A stretch of 64,000 nucleotides of DNA from Planctomycetaceae bacterium (GTDB taxonomy: Bacteria > Planctomycetota > Planctomycetia > Pirellulales > Pirellulaceae), in NCBI GenBank assembly GCA_007694185.1, contig RECD01000148.1, forward strand, positions 53,377 through 117,376, read 5' to 3'. This document shows, piece after piece, positions 26,367 to 35,622 of the stretch. The notes beneath the pieces are model-generated. The model was not told the origin of the DNA and did no database searches. It saw nothing but the letters and a program-made list of their open reading frames with translations. The position numbers and the translations under genes were made by a program. Positions within the stretch are counted from its first letter, which is position 1, and every line of letters begins with the position of its first letter.

Positions 26367-28427
26367 TCAGCGGATTTCGATGTTGCGGTATTGGCCGCCG
26401 TTTTCTTCCGCGATCCGCCGCATCTGAGACTCCGCCTTTTTCGCCTCACTGCTGGAAAAGCCTGGGTAACGGATCGTGTGAACGATCGAAAGCCGCTGGG
26501 CGTCGCCGAACAGGTTGTCACGATGATTCCTTTCGCGGATCACCTCCTCGGTGCGCATGGTGAATTCGCCGTCGGACAAAAGAAAAATCACGTCCGGACG
26601 GAGATCGAACGCGAATTCCAAGGCCTCGACCGGTGACTTCCCACGCTCCTGCGTGATCGTCATCGCCCAACGCCTGACCGCCAGTTTATTCGCGGCTGTC
26701 GCCCGCAGGCTGGTCGGCTCGTCGCGGCCGGTGTTGGTCAGCCGCATGTAGTCAGGCTGCTGGTCATAGAAGATCACATAGAAGCGTTGGTCCTCACGCA
26801 ACGATTCGACCGACCGCAGCAACTCCTGCCGCGCCTCGTTGAAGTTCTTCATGCTGTTGGAACTGTCGACCAAATAGACGAAATGGTTGCCGCCACCGTC
26901 GATGCCGGCAAATTGCACCCGGTTATCAGAATTGGCGGTCAATTGCGAACTGGCCAGGTCCGTCGCGGCGGGATTCGGCATGCCGTCCGTCGCCGGCGTC
27001 GGCGGGCCGACGGCCAAGTCCAAGGCCACGTCGGAAGCGAGCCCTTCGCCAAGCGGGCTCGATTCCGACTCCCAAGCCGGTGCCGAAACCTCTTCCGGTT
27101 GATCGATCGCCACCTCCGCAGGTGACTCGATCGTGAACGTTTCCACCGGGTCCTCGGACGCTTCGGTCGCCGACGCGGACAAGGCGAGTTGATCCCTCGA
27201 TTGAGGTACCGACAGGCTCAAGAAGCCCAACGCCAACAGCAAGGCGACGTGGCTCAACAGACTGACCAGCCAAGCGGCCGGTCGCGACCGGCGAGTCGCC
27301 GGCTCGGTGTCCGCGGCGGCGACAAACCGCTTCGCGACAACGTCCACCGAGACGCTTTCGGTCCGCTCCGTCTTCCGCAGCTCAGGCCCGGTCGAGCGAG
27401 ACTTATCTGGCTGAGACTTGCCAGGCTGAGATTCGTCCTGCTGAGACTTGGGCGGTGGGGACTGGGGCTGCGAGGACAGACTCGGCATCGACTCGTCCGA
27501 CAAGGCGGGTGACGTCGTCGCTTCAGTCGGTTGGGATTCGCCTCCCGACGCTCCGCTTTCGTCCCCGCGAGCTGCCGTCACGGCCGGTCGACCAAGCTCA
27601 CTCGTCAACGCCACCGAGGCTGCCGGCAGCTCGGTCGGGGGGGGATCTGTTCGATCTGCTGGCCGTACGCTCCCTCCCTCGTCGGAAAGCCTCCCAGCCG
27701 GTGCAGCCGCATCGAACTTCACGCCGGTCTGGCCGTCGCTTACCGAACCGATTTTGTCACCGGGATACCGAGCAGTGGCGGCGGGAGGCTGGGGCCCGGG
27801 GGATGCAGGAGTGGCCGCGGACGGATGATCCCGGCCGCCTTGGTGACCTTCCCGGTGGCTGCTTCGCAGCGTTTGCAGGCGCTGACCCCAGCCCTCCTGC
27901 GGGCCGGCAGGGGGCTCACCCGGTTCGAACCGTGTCCGGTGTCCCCCATCGGGAACTCGCCGGGTGGGCCCTTCGGCCCGCCAGGCAGGCAGCCCTTCAT
28001 CCGACAGCTGCCCTCCATCCTGAGTCGACTGAGGCGATCGAACCAGCCGCCGGATCGCTTCGACCAGGGCATCGGCCGCCCGCAGCCGATTGACCGTTGG
28101 CGGTTCGAAGGCTTCACCGAGCCAACCGGAACTCGGTGTCAGCTCGGTCGGATCGAGCCGACGCGGGTCGGAGCGGGAAACGCTGGGAGGAAACCTGTCC
28201 GCGACTTCCTGGGCAGCCACCGGGTCCGATCCGGCTGGAAATCGATGTTTCGGAACCTCTGCTGGCAAGTCCGGCGTTCCTTCCCGTGGCTCGCGCTGCT
28301 CCAGCAACAGCAGTTCGATTTCGGCAGCAAGCGACGCGAGCCGCGCGGCCTCTTGGGCCTGCCTGACCCGTGTCAGCTCCAATTGCAGCTTGCGGCTGGC
28401 AAAGTCCGGCGACTCATCGATCGACAT
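26367..28427 (-). CDS. Membrane protein with C-terminal von Willebrand A domain
   Basis: I chose the ATG at 28427 (686 residues), which has a G-rich stretch upstream and starts a coiled-coil-like segment; the frame stays open to 28697 but that extension is basic and repetitive. Residues 1-380 are low complexity, rich in Pro, Ser, Gln and Glu, with a lysine-rich PDKSQ-type tract just before one transmembrane helix near 385-405. The C-terminal domain has a metal-ion-dependent adhesion site, Asp521-x-Ser523-x-Ser525, in YLVDSSNSM, followed by alternating beta strands and helices and a DGEF motif. Such proteins bind partners through a divalent metal. The domain would face the periplasm. Partner and process are unknown. 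It is divergent from the histidine kinase gene. Confidence 0.75.
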   Translation of the reverse strand: MSIDESPDFASRKLQLELTRVRQAQEAARLASLAAEIELLLLEQREPREGTPDLPAEVPKHRFPAGSDPVAAQEVADRFPPSVSRSDPRRLDPTELTPSSGWLGEAFEPPTVNRLRAADALVEAIRRLVRSPQSTQDGGQLSDEGLPAWRAEGPTRRVPDGGHRTRFEPGEPPAGPQEGWGQRLQTLRSSHREGHQGGRDHPSAATPASPGPQPPAATARYPGDKIGSVSDGQTGVKFDAAAPAGRLSDEGGSVRPADRTDPPPTELPAASVALTSELGRPAVTAARGDESGASGGESQPTEATTSPALSDESMPSLSSQPQSPPPKSQQDESQPGKSQPDKSRSTGPELRKTERTESVSVDVVAKRFVAAADTEPATRRSRPAAWLVSLLSHVALLLALGFLSLSVPQSRDQLALSASATEASEDPVETFTIESPAEVAIDQPEEVSAPAWESESSPLGEGLASDVALDLAVGPPTPATDGMPNPAATDLASSQLTANSDNRVQFAGIDGGGNHFVYLVDSSNSMKNFNEARQELLRSVESLREDQRFYVIFYDQQPDYMRLTNTGRDEPTSLRATAANKLAVRRWAMTITQERGKSPVEALEFAFDLRPDVIFLLSDGEFTMRTEEVIRERNHRDNLFGDAQRLSIVHTIRYPGFSSSEAKKAESQMRRIAEENGGQYRNIEIR

Positions 28428-28814
28428 TTCATGACCCCCGGGACAGGAATCGATAACCCCAAAAAATCTAATCGATAATTTTGTCGCAATCCACAAAGAA
28501 ATTGCCCTCGGCTTCCCGTATCGAGGGGGTGCGATTCGCGGCCCTTCCCGAGCTACCCGATCAGGCGATCGGTCGCCGCGTTCCGCGTTCCGCAGTGTGG
28601 GCGTGACGGGGCGTGATGTGGGGCGTCGACGCCCCAGGGCCGGAACATGGTCACTCAATCGGATCGCAAAGGGTGCCGGATCTGAGATTGCCCGCACCGC
28701 TGCAAAACTCTATCCTGTCGGTAGTGACCAGGGTCAAGGTGGACTGGTCGTCACGAGCGAGAGCGTTTCCGCGGCTGGAATTCGCTCGAACCGACCGGGC
28801 AAGGAGGCTCCGGA
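28428..28814. promoter_or_regulatory. Divergent regulatory region with operator-like repeats
   Basis: The 387 bases between the VWA gene (minus) and the kinase gene (plus) hold no gene. AATCGATAA occurs twice in direct orientation at 28448-28456 and 28470-28478, in an AT-rich patch just upstream of the VWA start. A perfect 16-bp palindrome, GGGGCGTCGACGCCCC, lies at 28620-28635. The kinase start at 28815 is preceded by a near-ideal AAGGAGG. The repeats are candidate binding sites; which protein binds is not known. Confidence 0.45.
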
Positions 28815-30626
28815 ATGTTGGCACGAAGAACGATTCGTACCAAGCTGTTGGTTGTCCTCGGGCTGATGTTGATGATCGTCGGCCTGCTCGCCACCAGCGG
28901 CTTCTGGGGGTTGTATCGTTACCGCGGTTTGGCGGACGCGATCAGCCTGCAAGCGGAGGAAATCTCTTACGCCCGGCGGCTCAACCGGTCGGCTACGTCG
29001 ATCCGAGACATCGTCCACCGCATTCGGCGTCTGCACGCGGAAACACGGTTGCACGACGATTCGCCGCTGCTGGCGACGCGGATGGACAACGAAATCAAGT
29101 GCTTTCGCGACTCGTTGGACGAGTTCGAACGGTTGCTGAAGAGCTTCCGCAGGAAACTCGACTCGGCCCGGCCCGACCAGATGTTGTTCATCGACCCGGA
29201 AGAGCGAAGCACGCGAATCCGGGAAATGACGGTCCAGTTGGGGCGGGTTTCCGAAATCTATTCGCAGCGGTGGTTCACTTGGGACGACGTGCTCCAGGAA
29301 AGTATCCATGAAGAGCTGGATGAACTGACCCGCCAGACCGAGCAATGGACGACGCTGGTGCATGAGGGCATGGCGGCGTTTTCCAGCGATGTCCGCGTCG
29401 GCCTCCAGACCTGGATCGCGGTGGCTTGGTCCTGCCTGGTCGGCTCGATCTGCATGTTCGTGACACTGTGTTGGCTGTTTCACTCGTTGGTCGTGAAGCC
29501 CTTCCGCACGCTCCTGGACGGCTCCCGATTGGTCGCGGTCGGGAGTTACGACCACCGCATCGACTTAGGGACCGGTGACGAATTGAGCGAGTTGGCAGGC
29601 GTCGTCAACCAGATGACCCAAAGCTTTCAAACGACATGTGTGATGTTGGAAAACGAGCGGGCCGACCTCGATCGCCAGGTCCGCGATCGAACCCGAGAGG
29701 TGGTGCAGCGGGAGCAACTCGCGAGCGTCGGTTTCCTGGCCGCCGGGGTGGCGCACGAGATCAACAACCCGCTGGCGTCGATCGCCTGGAGCGCCGAAGC
29801 GTTGGAATCGCGGCTGCACGACACGATCCATGGGGAGGGTGAATTGCGTCAGATTCCCGCCGATCACGCGACGCTGCTCGGCACAAACTTGCGGCGGATT
29901 CAGGACGAGGCGTACCGCTGCAAGGGGATCACCGAAAAACTGCTCGATTTCAGCCGCTTGGGGAACCTGGAAAAGGCGAGCGTCAACCTTTGCGAGCTGA
30001 TCCGCGACGTCGTCGCGATCGTCGGAACGCTCGGACAGTATCGTTGCAAAACGTTGCGGGTCGATTGCCCGGCTCAGATCGAAGCGATGGTCAACGGGCA
30101 GCAGATCCGTCAGGTCGCCCTCAACCTGATCACCAATGCCCTGGAGAGCGTCGACGCCGACGGCGAGGTGCAGATTCGTGTCCGTCAGCAACCGGAAAGC
30201 GTGCTGCTGACGGTCGAGGACGACGGTTGCGGAATGACAGAAGAGGTTTTGGAGAACCTTTTCGAGCCATTTTTTACTCGCCGCCGGGACGGCAAGGGGA
30301 CCGGGCTGGGACTCAGCATCACCCATCGGATCGTCACCCAGCATGGCGGGACGTTGACGGCCCACAGCGACGGCCCCGGCCACGGGTCTCGATTCCGATT
30401 GGAACTGCCGATCGAGTCCGCTATCGACGTTTCCCGCGAGTCGCCAACCGAAGGATTTTGCGTGAGGCTTCCGGCGCTACCGGGAGCCTCGACGGCAGCA
30501 GCAGAAATCCCGCAGCCGCAGCCAGGCCCGCCCGTGGGAAGGGTTGCTGACAGCTTGACACCGAGTCCCAATCCCATCGCCGATCGTGCCGAGGAATCCA
30601 TCCATGAGTCGTGCCGCGCAGCCTGA
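28815..30626 (+). CDS. Membrane sensor histidine kinase
   Basis: The 603-residue protein has transmembrane helices near 10-33 and 203-226 flanking a helical periplasmic sensor region, then a HAMP linker. The dimerisation domain has the phospho-acceptor His314 in GVAHEINNP. The ATPase domain shows an N box near Asn437-Asn441, a G1 box Asp469-x-Gly471-x-Gly473, and GTGLGLS. The signal is not evident; the sensor region has no named domain that I recognise. Its last 23 bases overlap the start of the response regulator gene, so the two form a two-component pair with coupled translation. Confidence 0.95.
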   Translation: MLARRTIRTKLLVVLGLMLMIVGLLATSGFWGLYRYRGLADAISLQAEEISYARRLNRSATSIRDIVHRIRRLHAETRLHDDSPLLATRMDNEIKCFRDSLDEFERLLKSFRRKLDSARPDQMLFIDPEERSTRIREMTVQLGRVSEIYSQRWFTWDDVLQESIHEELDELTRQTEQWTTLVHEGMAAFSSDVRVGLQTWIAVAWSCLVGSICMFVTLCWLFHSLVVKPFRTLLDGSRLVAVGSYDHRIDLGTGDELSELAGVVNQMTQSFQTTCVMLENERADLDRQVRDRTREVVQREQLASVGFLAAGVAHEINNPLASIAWSAEALESRLHDTIHGEGELRQIPADHATLLGTNLRRIQDEAYRCKGITEKLLDFSRLGNLEKASVNLCELIRDVVAIVGTLGQYRCKTLRVDCPAQIEAMVNGQQIRQVALNLITNALESVDADGEVQIRVRQQPESVLLTVEDDGCGMTEEVLENLFEPFFTRRRDGKGTGLGLSITHRIVTQHGGTLTAHSDGPGHGSRFRLELPIESAIDVSRESPTEGFCVRLPALPGASTAAAEIPQPQPGPPVGRVADSLTPSPNPIADRAEESIHESCRAA

Positions 30627-31989
30627 GTCGAGTCGTCTGCACATCCTGTTCGCCGATGACGAGGCGAACCTGCAGGAATTGATGCGGAGCGAATTGCCCC
30701 GTTTGGGTCACACCGTGACGGTCTGCCCTGACGGCACGACCGCGGTCGCCGCGCTGGAAAAAGAGCCCTACGATTGCCTGCTCGTCGATCTGCAGATGCC
30801 TGGCATGGGTGGGATCGAGGTGATCGAACGGGCGAAGCAAATGTACCCGGAGATCGATGCGATCGTGATGACGGGGCGTCCCAGCCAGGAAACCGCGATC
30901 GCGGCATTGAAAAATCAGGCGTTCGATTACCTGACCAAACCGAGTCGCTTGGTCGACATCGCCTTGGTGCTGGGACGCGTCGCGGAACGCCGGAACTTGC
31001 GGCGCCAACTGGCGGCCTTGCAGCACCGTGTTCGCCGTGCCGAAGGGGACAACCGCTTGGTCGGAGATGCCCCCGGGATGAAGCGGGTCCGGCAGTTGAT
31101 TGCGAAAGTCGCGCCGACGGACAGTTCGGTGATGATCCGCGGCGAGACCGGTTGCGGCAAGGAATTGGTCGCCCAAGCGGTCCATGACCAAAGCCATCGC
31201 GTGGGTCAAGCGTTCGTCGCGATCAATTGCGGCGCGCTTCCGGAAAATCTGATCGAAAGCGAACTGTTCGGGCATTGCCGGGGGGCGTTTACCGGCGCCG
31301 ATGCGGCTCGCGTCGGATTGTTCGAAGTGGCCGATGGGGGAACGGTGTTCCTCGACGAGATCGGCGAATTGCCGATGCCGATCCAGGCCAAGCTGTTGCG
31401 GGTGCTCGAGGCTGGTGAAATCCGCCGGATCGGCGACAACCAAGTCAAAAAGGTCGACGTGAGAATCGTTTGCGCCACCCACCGTGACCTGGAAGCGATG
31501 GTCGAAGAAGGGACCTTTCGCGAAGATTTGATGTTCCGCATCAACACGTTCGAGATCCGGATCCCGGCGCTACGCGAGCGGATCGCGGACCTGCCCGAAC
31601 TGGCTCACTGCCTGCTCCGGCGACATCGCCAGGACCTGCCCGCGAGCACCGCGTTGATCGATGAGGAGGCGCTCGCGATCCTCCAGTCGCACGTCTGGCC
31701 GGGCAACGTCCGGGAGTTGGCGAATGTGCTCGAACACGCCACGATCCTCTGCGACCGGTTTCCGATCTGCGCCGAGCACTTGCCGCAACATTTTGGCAAA
31801 CGCCAGTTGCGTAAAGAGCTTCGGAATTCGGCCCCGATGAGCCTCAAGGACCTGGAGATGGTCGCGATCGAGCAAGCGTTGGTTCGGCACGACGGCAATA
31901 AACCGGCCGCCGCCAAGGAGTTGGGGGTCGCCCTCAAGACGCTCTACAACAAGCTGAACTCGGCCGAAGATCGTAGGGCCGCCGGATGA
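30604..31989 (+). CDS. NtrC-family sigma-54-dependent response regulator
   Basis: I chose the ATG at 30604, with GAGGA eight bases upstream, over the GTG at 30586. The receiver domain has acidic residues Asp18-Asp19, phospho-acceptor Asp62 and Lys112. The AAA+ domain has Walker A GETGCGKE (180-187) and the sigma-54-contacting GAFTGA loop (227-232), so it can activate sigma-54 RNA polymerase. The C-terminal Fis-type helix-turn-helix includes AAAKELGVALKTLYN. Targets are not visible; the neighbouring VWA gene is one candidate. It overlaps the kinase gene and is convergent with the exchanger gene ten bases away. Confidence 0.96.
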   Translation: MSRAAQPESSRLHILFADDEANLQELMRSELPRLGHTVTVCPDGTTAVAALEKEPYDCLLVDLQMPGMGGIEVIERAKQMYPEIDAIVMTGRPSQETAIAALKNQAFDYLTKPSRLVDIALVLGRVAERRNLRRQLAALQHRVRRAEGDNRLVGDAPGMKRVRQLIAKVAPTDSSVMIRGETGCGKELVAQAVHDQSHRVGQAFVAINCGALPENLIESELFGHCRGAFTGADAARVGLFEVADGGTVFLDEIGELPMPIQAKLLRVLEAGEIRRIGDNQVKKVDVRIVCATHRDLEAMVEEGTFREDLMFRINTFEIRIPALRERIADLPELAHCLLRRHRQDLPASTALIDEEALAILQSHVWPGNVRELANVLEHATILCDRFPICAEHLPQHFGKRQLRKELRNSAPMSLKDLEMVAIEQALVRHDGNKPAAAKELGVALKTLYNKLNSAEDRRAAG

Positions 31990-31999
31990 CGAATCGCCG

Positions 32000-33136
32000 C
32001 TAATCGCCGTCGTCGGGGGCCGCGTCGCCGGAACCTTCCGTGAGCTTGCCGTTGTGAACCCGACGACGGATGTCGTGGATCATCAGGACCGCCAAAGTCA
32101 GGGCCGTCAACGGGATCGCGAAATAGATCATGGCGTCACGGAAGCTCTCCGAGCTACCGTGGTCGGTAGCCTGCATGATCAGGTAGGTCGTGTAGGCGAA
32201 GTAGTAAGCCAGCAGCAGGCCCCCTTCCCAACGGCTGATCGTCCCGCCCGTGAAGAAGATCGGCAGGGCGGCGACCGCCACCGCCACCATCACGGGCAGA
32301 TCGAACCACAAAACCTGAGTCCCAACCCGGATCCCCTCGGGGGCGACGATGGACGACAGGCCGAGCACCCCCAGCAGGTTGAACAGGTTGCTGCCGACGA
32401 CGTTCCCGACCGCGATGTCGCGTTGGTTTTTCAGCGTGGCGACGACGCTGGTGACGACCTCGGGAAGCGACGTGCCGATGGCGATCACCGTCAATCCGAT
32501 GACCACCTCGCTGACGTTCATCAGGCGGGCGAACGTGATCGAACTTTCGACCAGCCAATTCGACCCGAGCCCCAGCATCCCCAGGCCGGCGAACACCAAC
32601 AGCAGGTTGCTCAGCCATCTCATCAGGGGCGACCGCGATTCGTCCGCATGCAGCAGTTCGACGACCTCCGAGTCGAGCGCCGCTTCGCCCTGACGCCGAC
32701 TGGCGAAGATCAGGCCGCCCGTGTAGACGATCAAGCCGGTGAACAGGATCAGGCCGTCCACCCGCCCGTACTTGCCGTCGCTCCCCATCAGCAGGACGAT
32801 CAACGAAACGATGACCACCAGCGGGACGTCGAAGCGGATCAATTGGGAGTTCACCACCAGCGGGGCGACCAAGGCCGAGATCCCAAGGATGAACAGGATG
32901 TTGAAAATGTTGCTGCCGATCACGTTGCCGAGGGTCAGGTCGGACTGATCGATCAGGGCCGCTTTGAAGCTGACCGCAAACTCGGGCGCGCTCGTTCCGA
33001 ACGCCACCACCGTCAGCCCGACGACCAGCGGGGAGACGCCGATCATGACGGCGAGTCGGGAGGCGCCGCGAACCAAAAATTCCGCACCGGCAACCATCAA
33101 GACCAGACCGACGACGAACAGCACAACGCTCAGCAT
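32000..33136 (-). CDS. Calcium/sodium antiporter (CaCA family)
   Basis: The 378-residue inner-membrane protein has about ten hydrophobic helices in two homologous halves. The two alpha repeats carry the ion-binding signatures GTSAPEFAVS and GTSLPEVVTS, diagnostic of YrbG-type cation exchangers. It probably exports calcium in exchange for sodium. The loop between the halves is short and acidic, and no regulatory domain is present. The C-terminal tail is charged. It stands alone, convergent with the response regulator. Confidence 0.93.
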   Translation of the reverse strand: MLSVVLFVVGLVLMVAGAEFLVRGASRLAVMIGVSPLVVGLTVVAFGTSAPEFAVSFKAALIDQSDLTLGNVIGSNIFNILFILGISALVAPLVVNSQLIRFDVPLVVIVSLIVLLMGSDGKYGRVDGLILFTGLIVYTGGLIFASRRQGEAALDSEVVELLHADESRSPLMRWLSNLLLVFAGLGMLGLGSNWLVESSITFARLMNVSEVVIGLTVIAIGTSLPEVVTSVVATLKNQRDIAVGNVVGSNLFNLLGVLGLSSIVAPEGIRVGTQVLWFDLPVMVAVAVAALPIFFTGGTISRWEGGLLLAYYFAYTTYLIMQATDHGSSESFRDAMIYFAIPLTALTLAVLMIHDIRRRVHNGKLTEGSGDAAPDDGD

Positions 33137-33444
33137 GGGATTTCCGGAGAGGTGACGGTGGCATCACGCGTGCGAAGCGTGAATCGCTCACATCGATTGC
33201 GACGGCCTTCCGGAAACGCCGGATCTGCCGAACCACATCCTACTCTCAGGCTGCCAATAAACGGAGCGGGCAAACGCGAAGTGCGTGGCCGCTCGCCGCG
33301 TGGTCGAAGCTCCCACGGCATCGGCCGGTGAACCGGCGGCGTCCGATCCGAGGGACAGCATCTCGGAAGGACGATGTCCCACCGCCAACGAACACTTGGT
33401 CAGTAGGAGTAGCGATCCACGTCGCGGACGCGAAGGCGACAGGT
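33137..33444. other. Intergenic region between HEAT lipoprotein and exchanger genes
   Basis: This 308-base gap lies between two minus-strand genes. I see no gene. It includes a short inverted repeat GCCGGT-GA-ACCGGC at 33324-33337 and otherwise GC-rich sequence. Promoter elements for the exchanger gene should lie near its right-hand start at 33136, but no clear boxes were found. Confidence 0.4.
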
Positions 33445-34170
33445 TTACCGCCAGAGGTTGCGGATCCGGTCGGCGAGCTGCGGTTGTGGCTCCGAGACCG
33501 GTTCGCCGTCGAGCGCCGCGATCCAGGTTTGTGGATCGTTTCCGTAGTCCTTTCCGGTGACGCCTCTGAGGCTGCCGATCGCCAGGGCCCGGGTGGCCGG
33601 GTCGCGACTGTCGAGGGCGGCTCGCAGGGCATCGACGGCGATGGGGCCACGATGAGAGGCCAATGCGGCCAGGGCCGCGTTGCGGACGTCGGTATCGGAG
33701 GTGCTGCCAGCCGTTTCTGCCAGCAGCCGCGCCGAATCCTCATCACCCCGACTTCCCAGGGCCTCGCAAGCCGCCAGGCGTACCTTCAGGTTGTCATCCT
33801 TGAGGCCTCTCGCGATCAACTCCGACGACTCCGGCACGGAACTCGCCGCTGCGGCGCGAATCGCCAGTCGCCGCATTTCCGGGCTGGCATCGTGCTCGTA
33901 GATCGCTTCCAGATGCGTGTGCCAACGCTGCTGACGTTCGAGCGGCAGGGACGGCATGGCCTTCACCAACTTGGTTAGCTCGGCCCTCCGAACATGGTCG
34001 GTCGGCCCTAGCAATTCGTCTTGTTGCCACTGGTGAAGCGAATAGTACGGGTTGGCGACCTTCAGCCCGTAGAGGGGACCGTCGTGGCAGCCGACCGTTG
34101 CCGACAGCAGGACAGCGACCAGGAAAACTCCGGGAAGACGCCCGCCGGGATTTGCATTCACGCGTTGCAT
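33445..34170 (-). CDS. HEAT-repeat lipoprotein
   Basis: I chose the ATG at 34170, giving 241 residues, because it places a short hydrophobic segment and a lipobox (SATVGC, Cys28) properly; the longer frame begins at a TTG. After lipidation at Cys28 the mature protein would be anchored in a membrane facing the periplasm. From about residue 70 it has repeated helical pairs with A-A-x-A-L-G and A-A-L-A-A-L patterns, that is HEAT or PBS-lyase-like repeats used for protein binding. The partner is unknown. It is the last gene of a three-gene minus-strand set with the CpsD/ParA-like and single-pass membrane proteins, with gaps of about 100 bases. Confidence 0.8.
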   Translation of the reverse strand: MQRVNANPGGRLPGVFLVAVLLSATVGCHDGPLYGLKVANPYYSLHQWQQDELLGPTDHVRRAELTKLVKAMPSLPLERQQRWHTHLEAIYEHDASPEMRRLAIRAAAASSVPESSELIARGLKDDNLKVRLAACEALGSRGDEDSARLLAETAGSTSDTDVRNAALAALASHRGPIAVDALRAALDSRDPATRALAIGSLRGVTGKDYGNDPQTWIAALDGEPVSEPQPQLADRIRNLWR

Positions 34171-34279
34171 CGGCCGATTTTCAAGTTGCGAAAGGGAGTC
34201 GGTTTCGGCGGGCAAGTCAGGGCGAGTCCCACTCCAAAACCGTTTAGCAGAGCGAAGGGTCGGTTGGGAAGGGCATTCC

Positions 34280-35521
34280 CTAGCCGAAGTTCTCGATCAA
34301 CCCCAGGGCAATCAGCCCTTTGCGGCGGATCGAGTCCAGCAACTCGATGTCGCGAAGCCGGCTCGTATCGCGAGCGTCCCGCACGACGACCGCCGCGTCG
34401 AGAATGGTGCGAGATCCGCCCGCTTCGGCCGCTGCTAGTGTTTCCGTCCGGCGGGATTCCTGCGGCCTCGTCGTCCGGCGGATCGGTGTCCGGGCCGTGA
34501 CCGTCTCCCAAGCCGTCGCCGAGACCGTCGGGCCATCGACCACGACCAGATCGAATGCCGATCGCAAAGTCGCGATCAATTCGGCAAACTCGGCGACCGT
34601 GAGGGCAGGCTCGGTCGCCGATCCGCTCCAAGGCAACAACGTCAATTGGTCTTCGATCGACCGAATCGCCGTTTCCGCGACCGAGTTCCCGTGACGAATC
34701 GCATCCGGCCAGCCACGGTGAATATCGAGCTTCAGCGTTTCCGTGAGCGTCGGTGATTTGGAACCGTTGCCGGGAGCCGCGTCGACCAACGCCACCCGCA
34801 AGCCCGCTCGGGCGCCGGCAACCGCCAAACAGATCGCGACGCTGGTACGGCCGATGCGAGGACGATCGGCGGTCACCAAGACGGTGTTTGCATTCTCGGA
34901 AAGGGCCAGATCGAGCGGGTAGCCGGCCCCACGCAACAGCGCCGGGTCAGCGATGACCCGTCGAGCGAGTTCGGGGAAATCGAACGAATCGACCTCCCAA
35001 GATGGGGTCCACTCGGCATCCGAGGTCGCCGCATCGGCCGGTTGGACGGCCGCGGTTTCTGCGATCGCGGTTTCTGCGATCGGATGCTCCGCTGCTGGTT
35101 TGGTCGTCGTGCCGGTTGCCGGGCCGCCGGGCGAGGCAGTGGTCGCTGCCGGAGCCTCGCGGGACAACGGCGGCACGACCGGAGTTGGCGGGTAGAGCGT
35201 CGCTTGGCCAAACGGCTCACGGTCGGCGAGCGGAACGGGCGACTTCCCTCGCTCTTTTGGCGGATCGATCCAGATCGATGCCGAGGCGGTGGGATGAACG
35301 CTGACGTCCATCGGGCCGTAGCTGGCGATCGTGTCGAAACTGGCGGATGCCAATTCGGGTGCCGGGTCCGGATTCCAGAAGCCGGGCTGCCCGCCGGAGG
35401 CCTGTTCGGGACGAGGCAGCCCGCCCGGCGGCGAAGCGGCATGGGGCGGCTGGGGTTCCGATCCGACATGTCGGACCCGTGACGTCGCGGTTTGCCGATT
35501 CGCGGTGTCAGTCGCGTGCAT
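34280..35521 (-). CDS. CpsD/ParA-like P-loop protein lacking the Walker A lysine
   Basis: The 413-residue protein has a disordered Pro- and Ala-rich N-terminal half (1-200). The C-terminal domain follows the MinD/CpsD pattern: strand TVLVTADR, P-loop position RPRIGRTS, then RVALVDAAPG for the second acidic motif and FDLVVVDGP for Walker B. The P-loop Lys is replaced by Arg225, and the glycines before it are mostly gone, so ATP hydrolysis may be lost or altered. Members of this fold act as tyrosine kinases for polysaccharide export or as positioning ATPases. No transmembrane activator or polysaccharide gene is adjacent. The role is unknown; a regulatory or scaffold function is inferred. Confidence 0.7.
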   Translation of the reverse strand: MHATDTANRQTATSRVRHVGSEPQPPHAASPPGGLPRPEQASGGQPGFWNPDPAPELASASFDTIASYGPMDVSVHPTASASIWIDPPKERGKSPVPLADREPFGQATLYPPTPVVPPLSREAPAATTASPGGPATGTTTKPAAEHPIAETAIAETAAVQPADAATSDAEWTPSWEVDSFDFPELARRVIADPALLRGAGYPLDLALSENANTVLVTADRPRIGRTSVAICLAVAGARAGLRVALVDAAPGNGSKSPTLTETLKLDIHRGWPDAIRHGNSVAETAIRSIEDQLTLLPWSGSATEPALTVAEFAELIATLRSAFDLVVVDGPTVSATAWETVTARTPIRRTTRPQESRRTETLAAAEAGGSRTILDAAVVVRDARDTSRLRDIELLDSIRRKGLIALGLIENFG

Positions 35522-35622
35522 CTGTGTTTTCCATCCGCTGGGAGGGGCGAGTTGGCTGATCTGGACGAATGGGAGCGGGCGGTGACGGACACCGCCGCAT
35601 CAAGGCTGACCCGACAAGCGGC

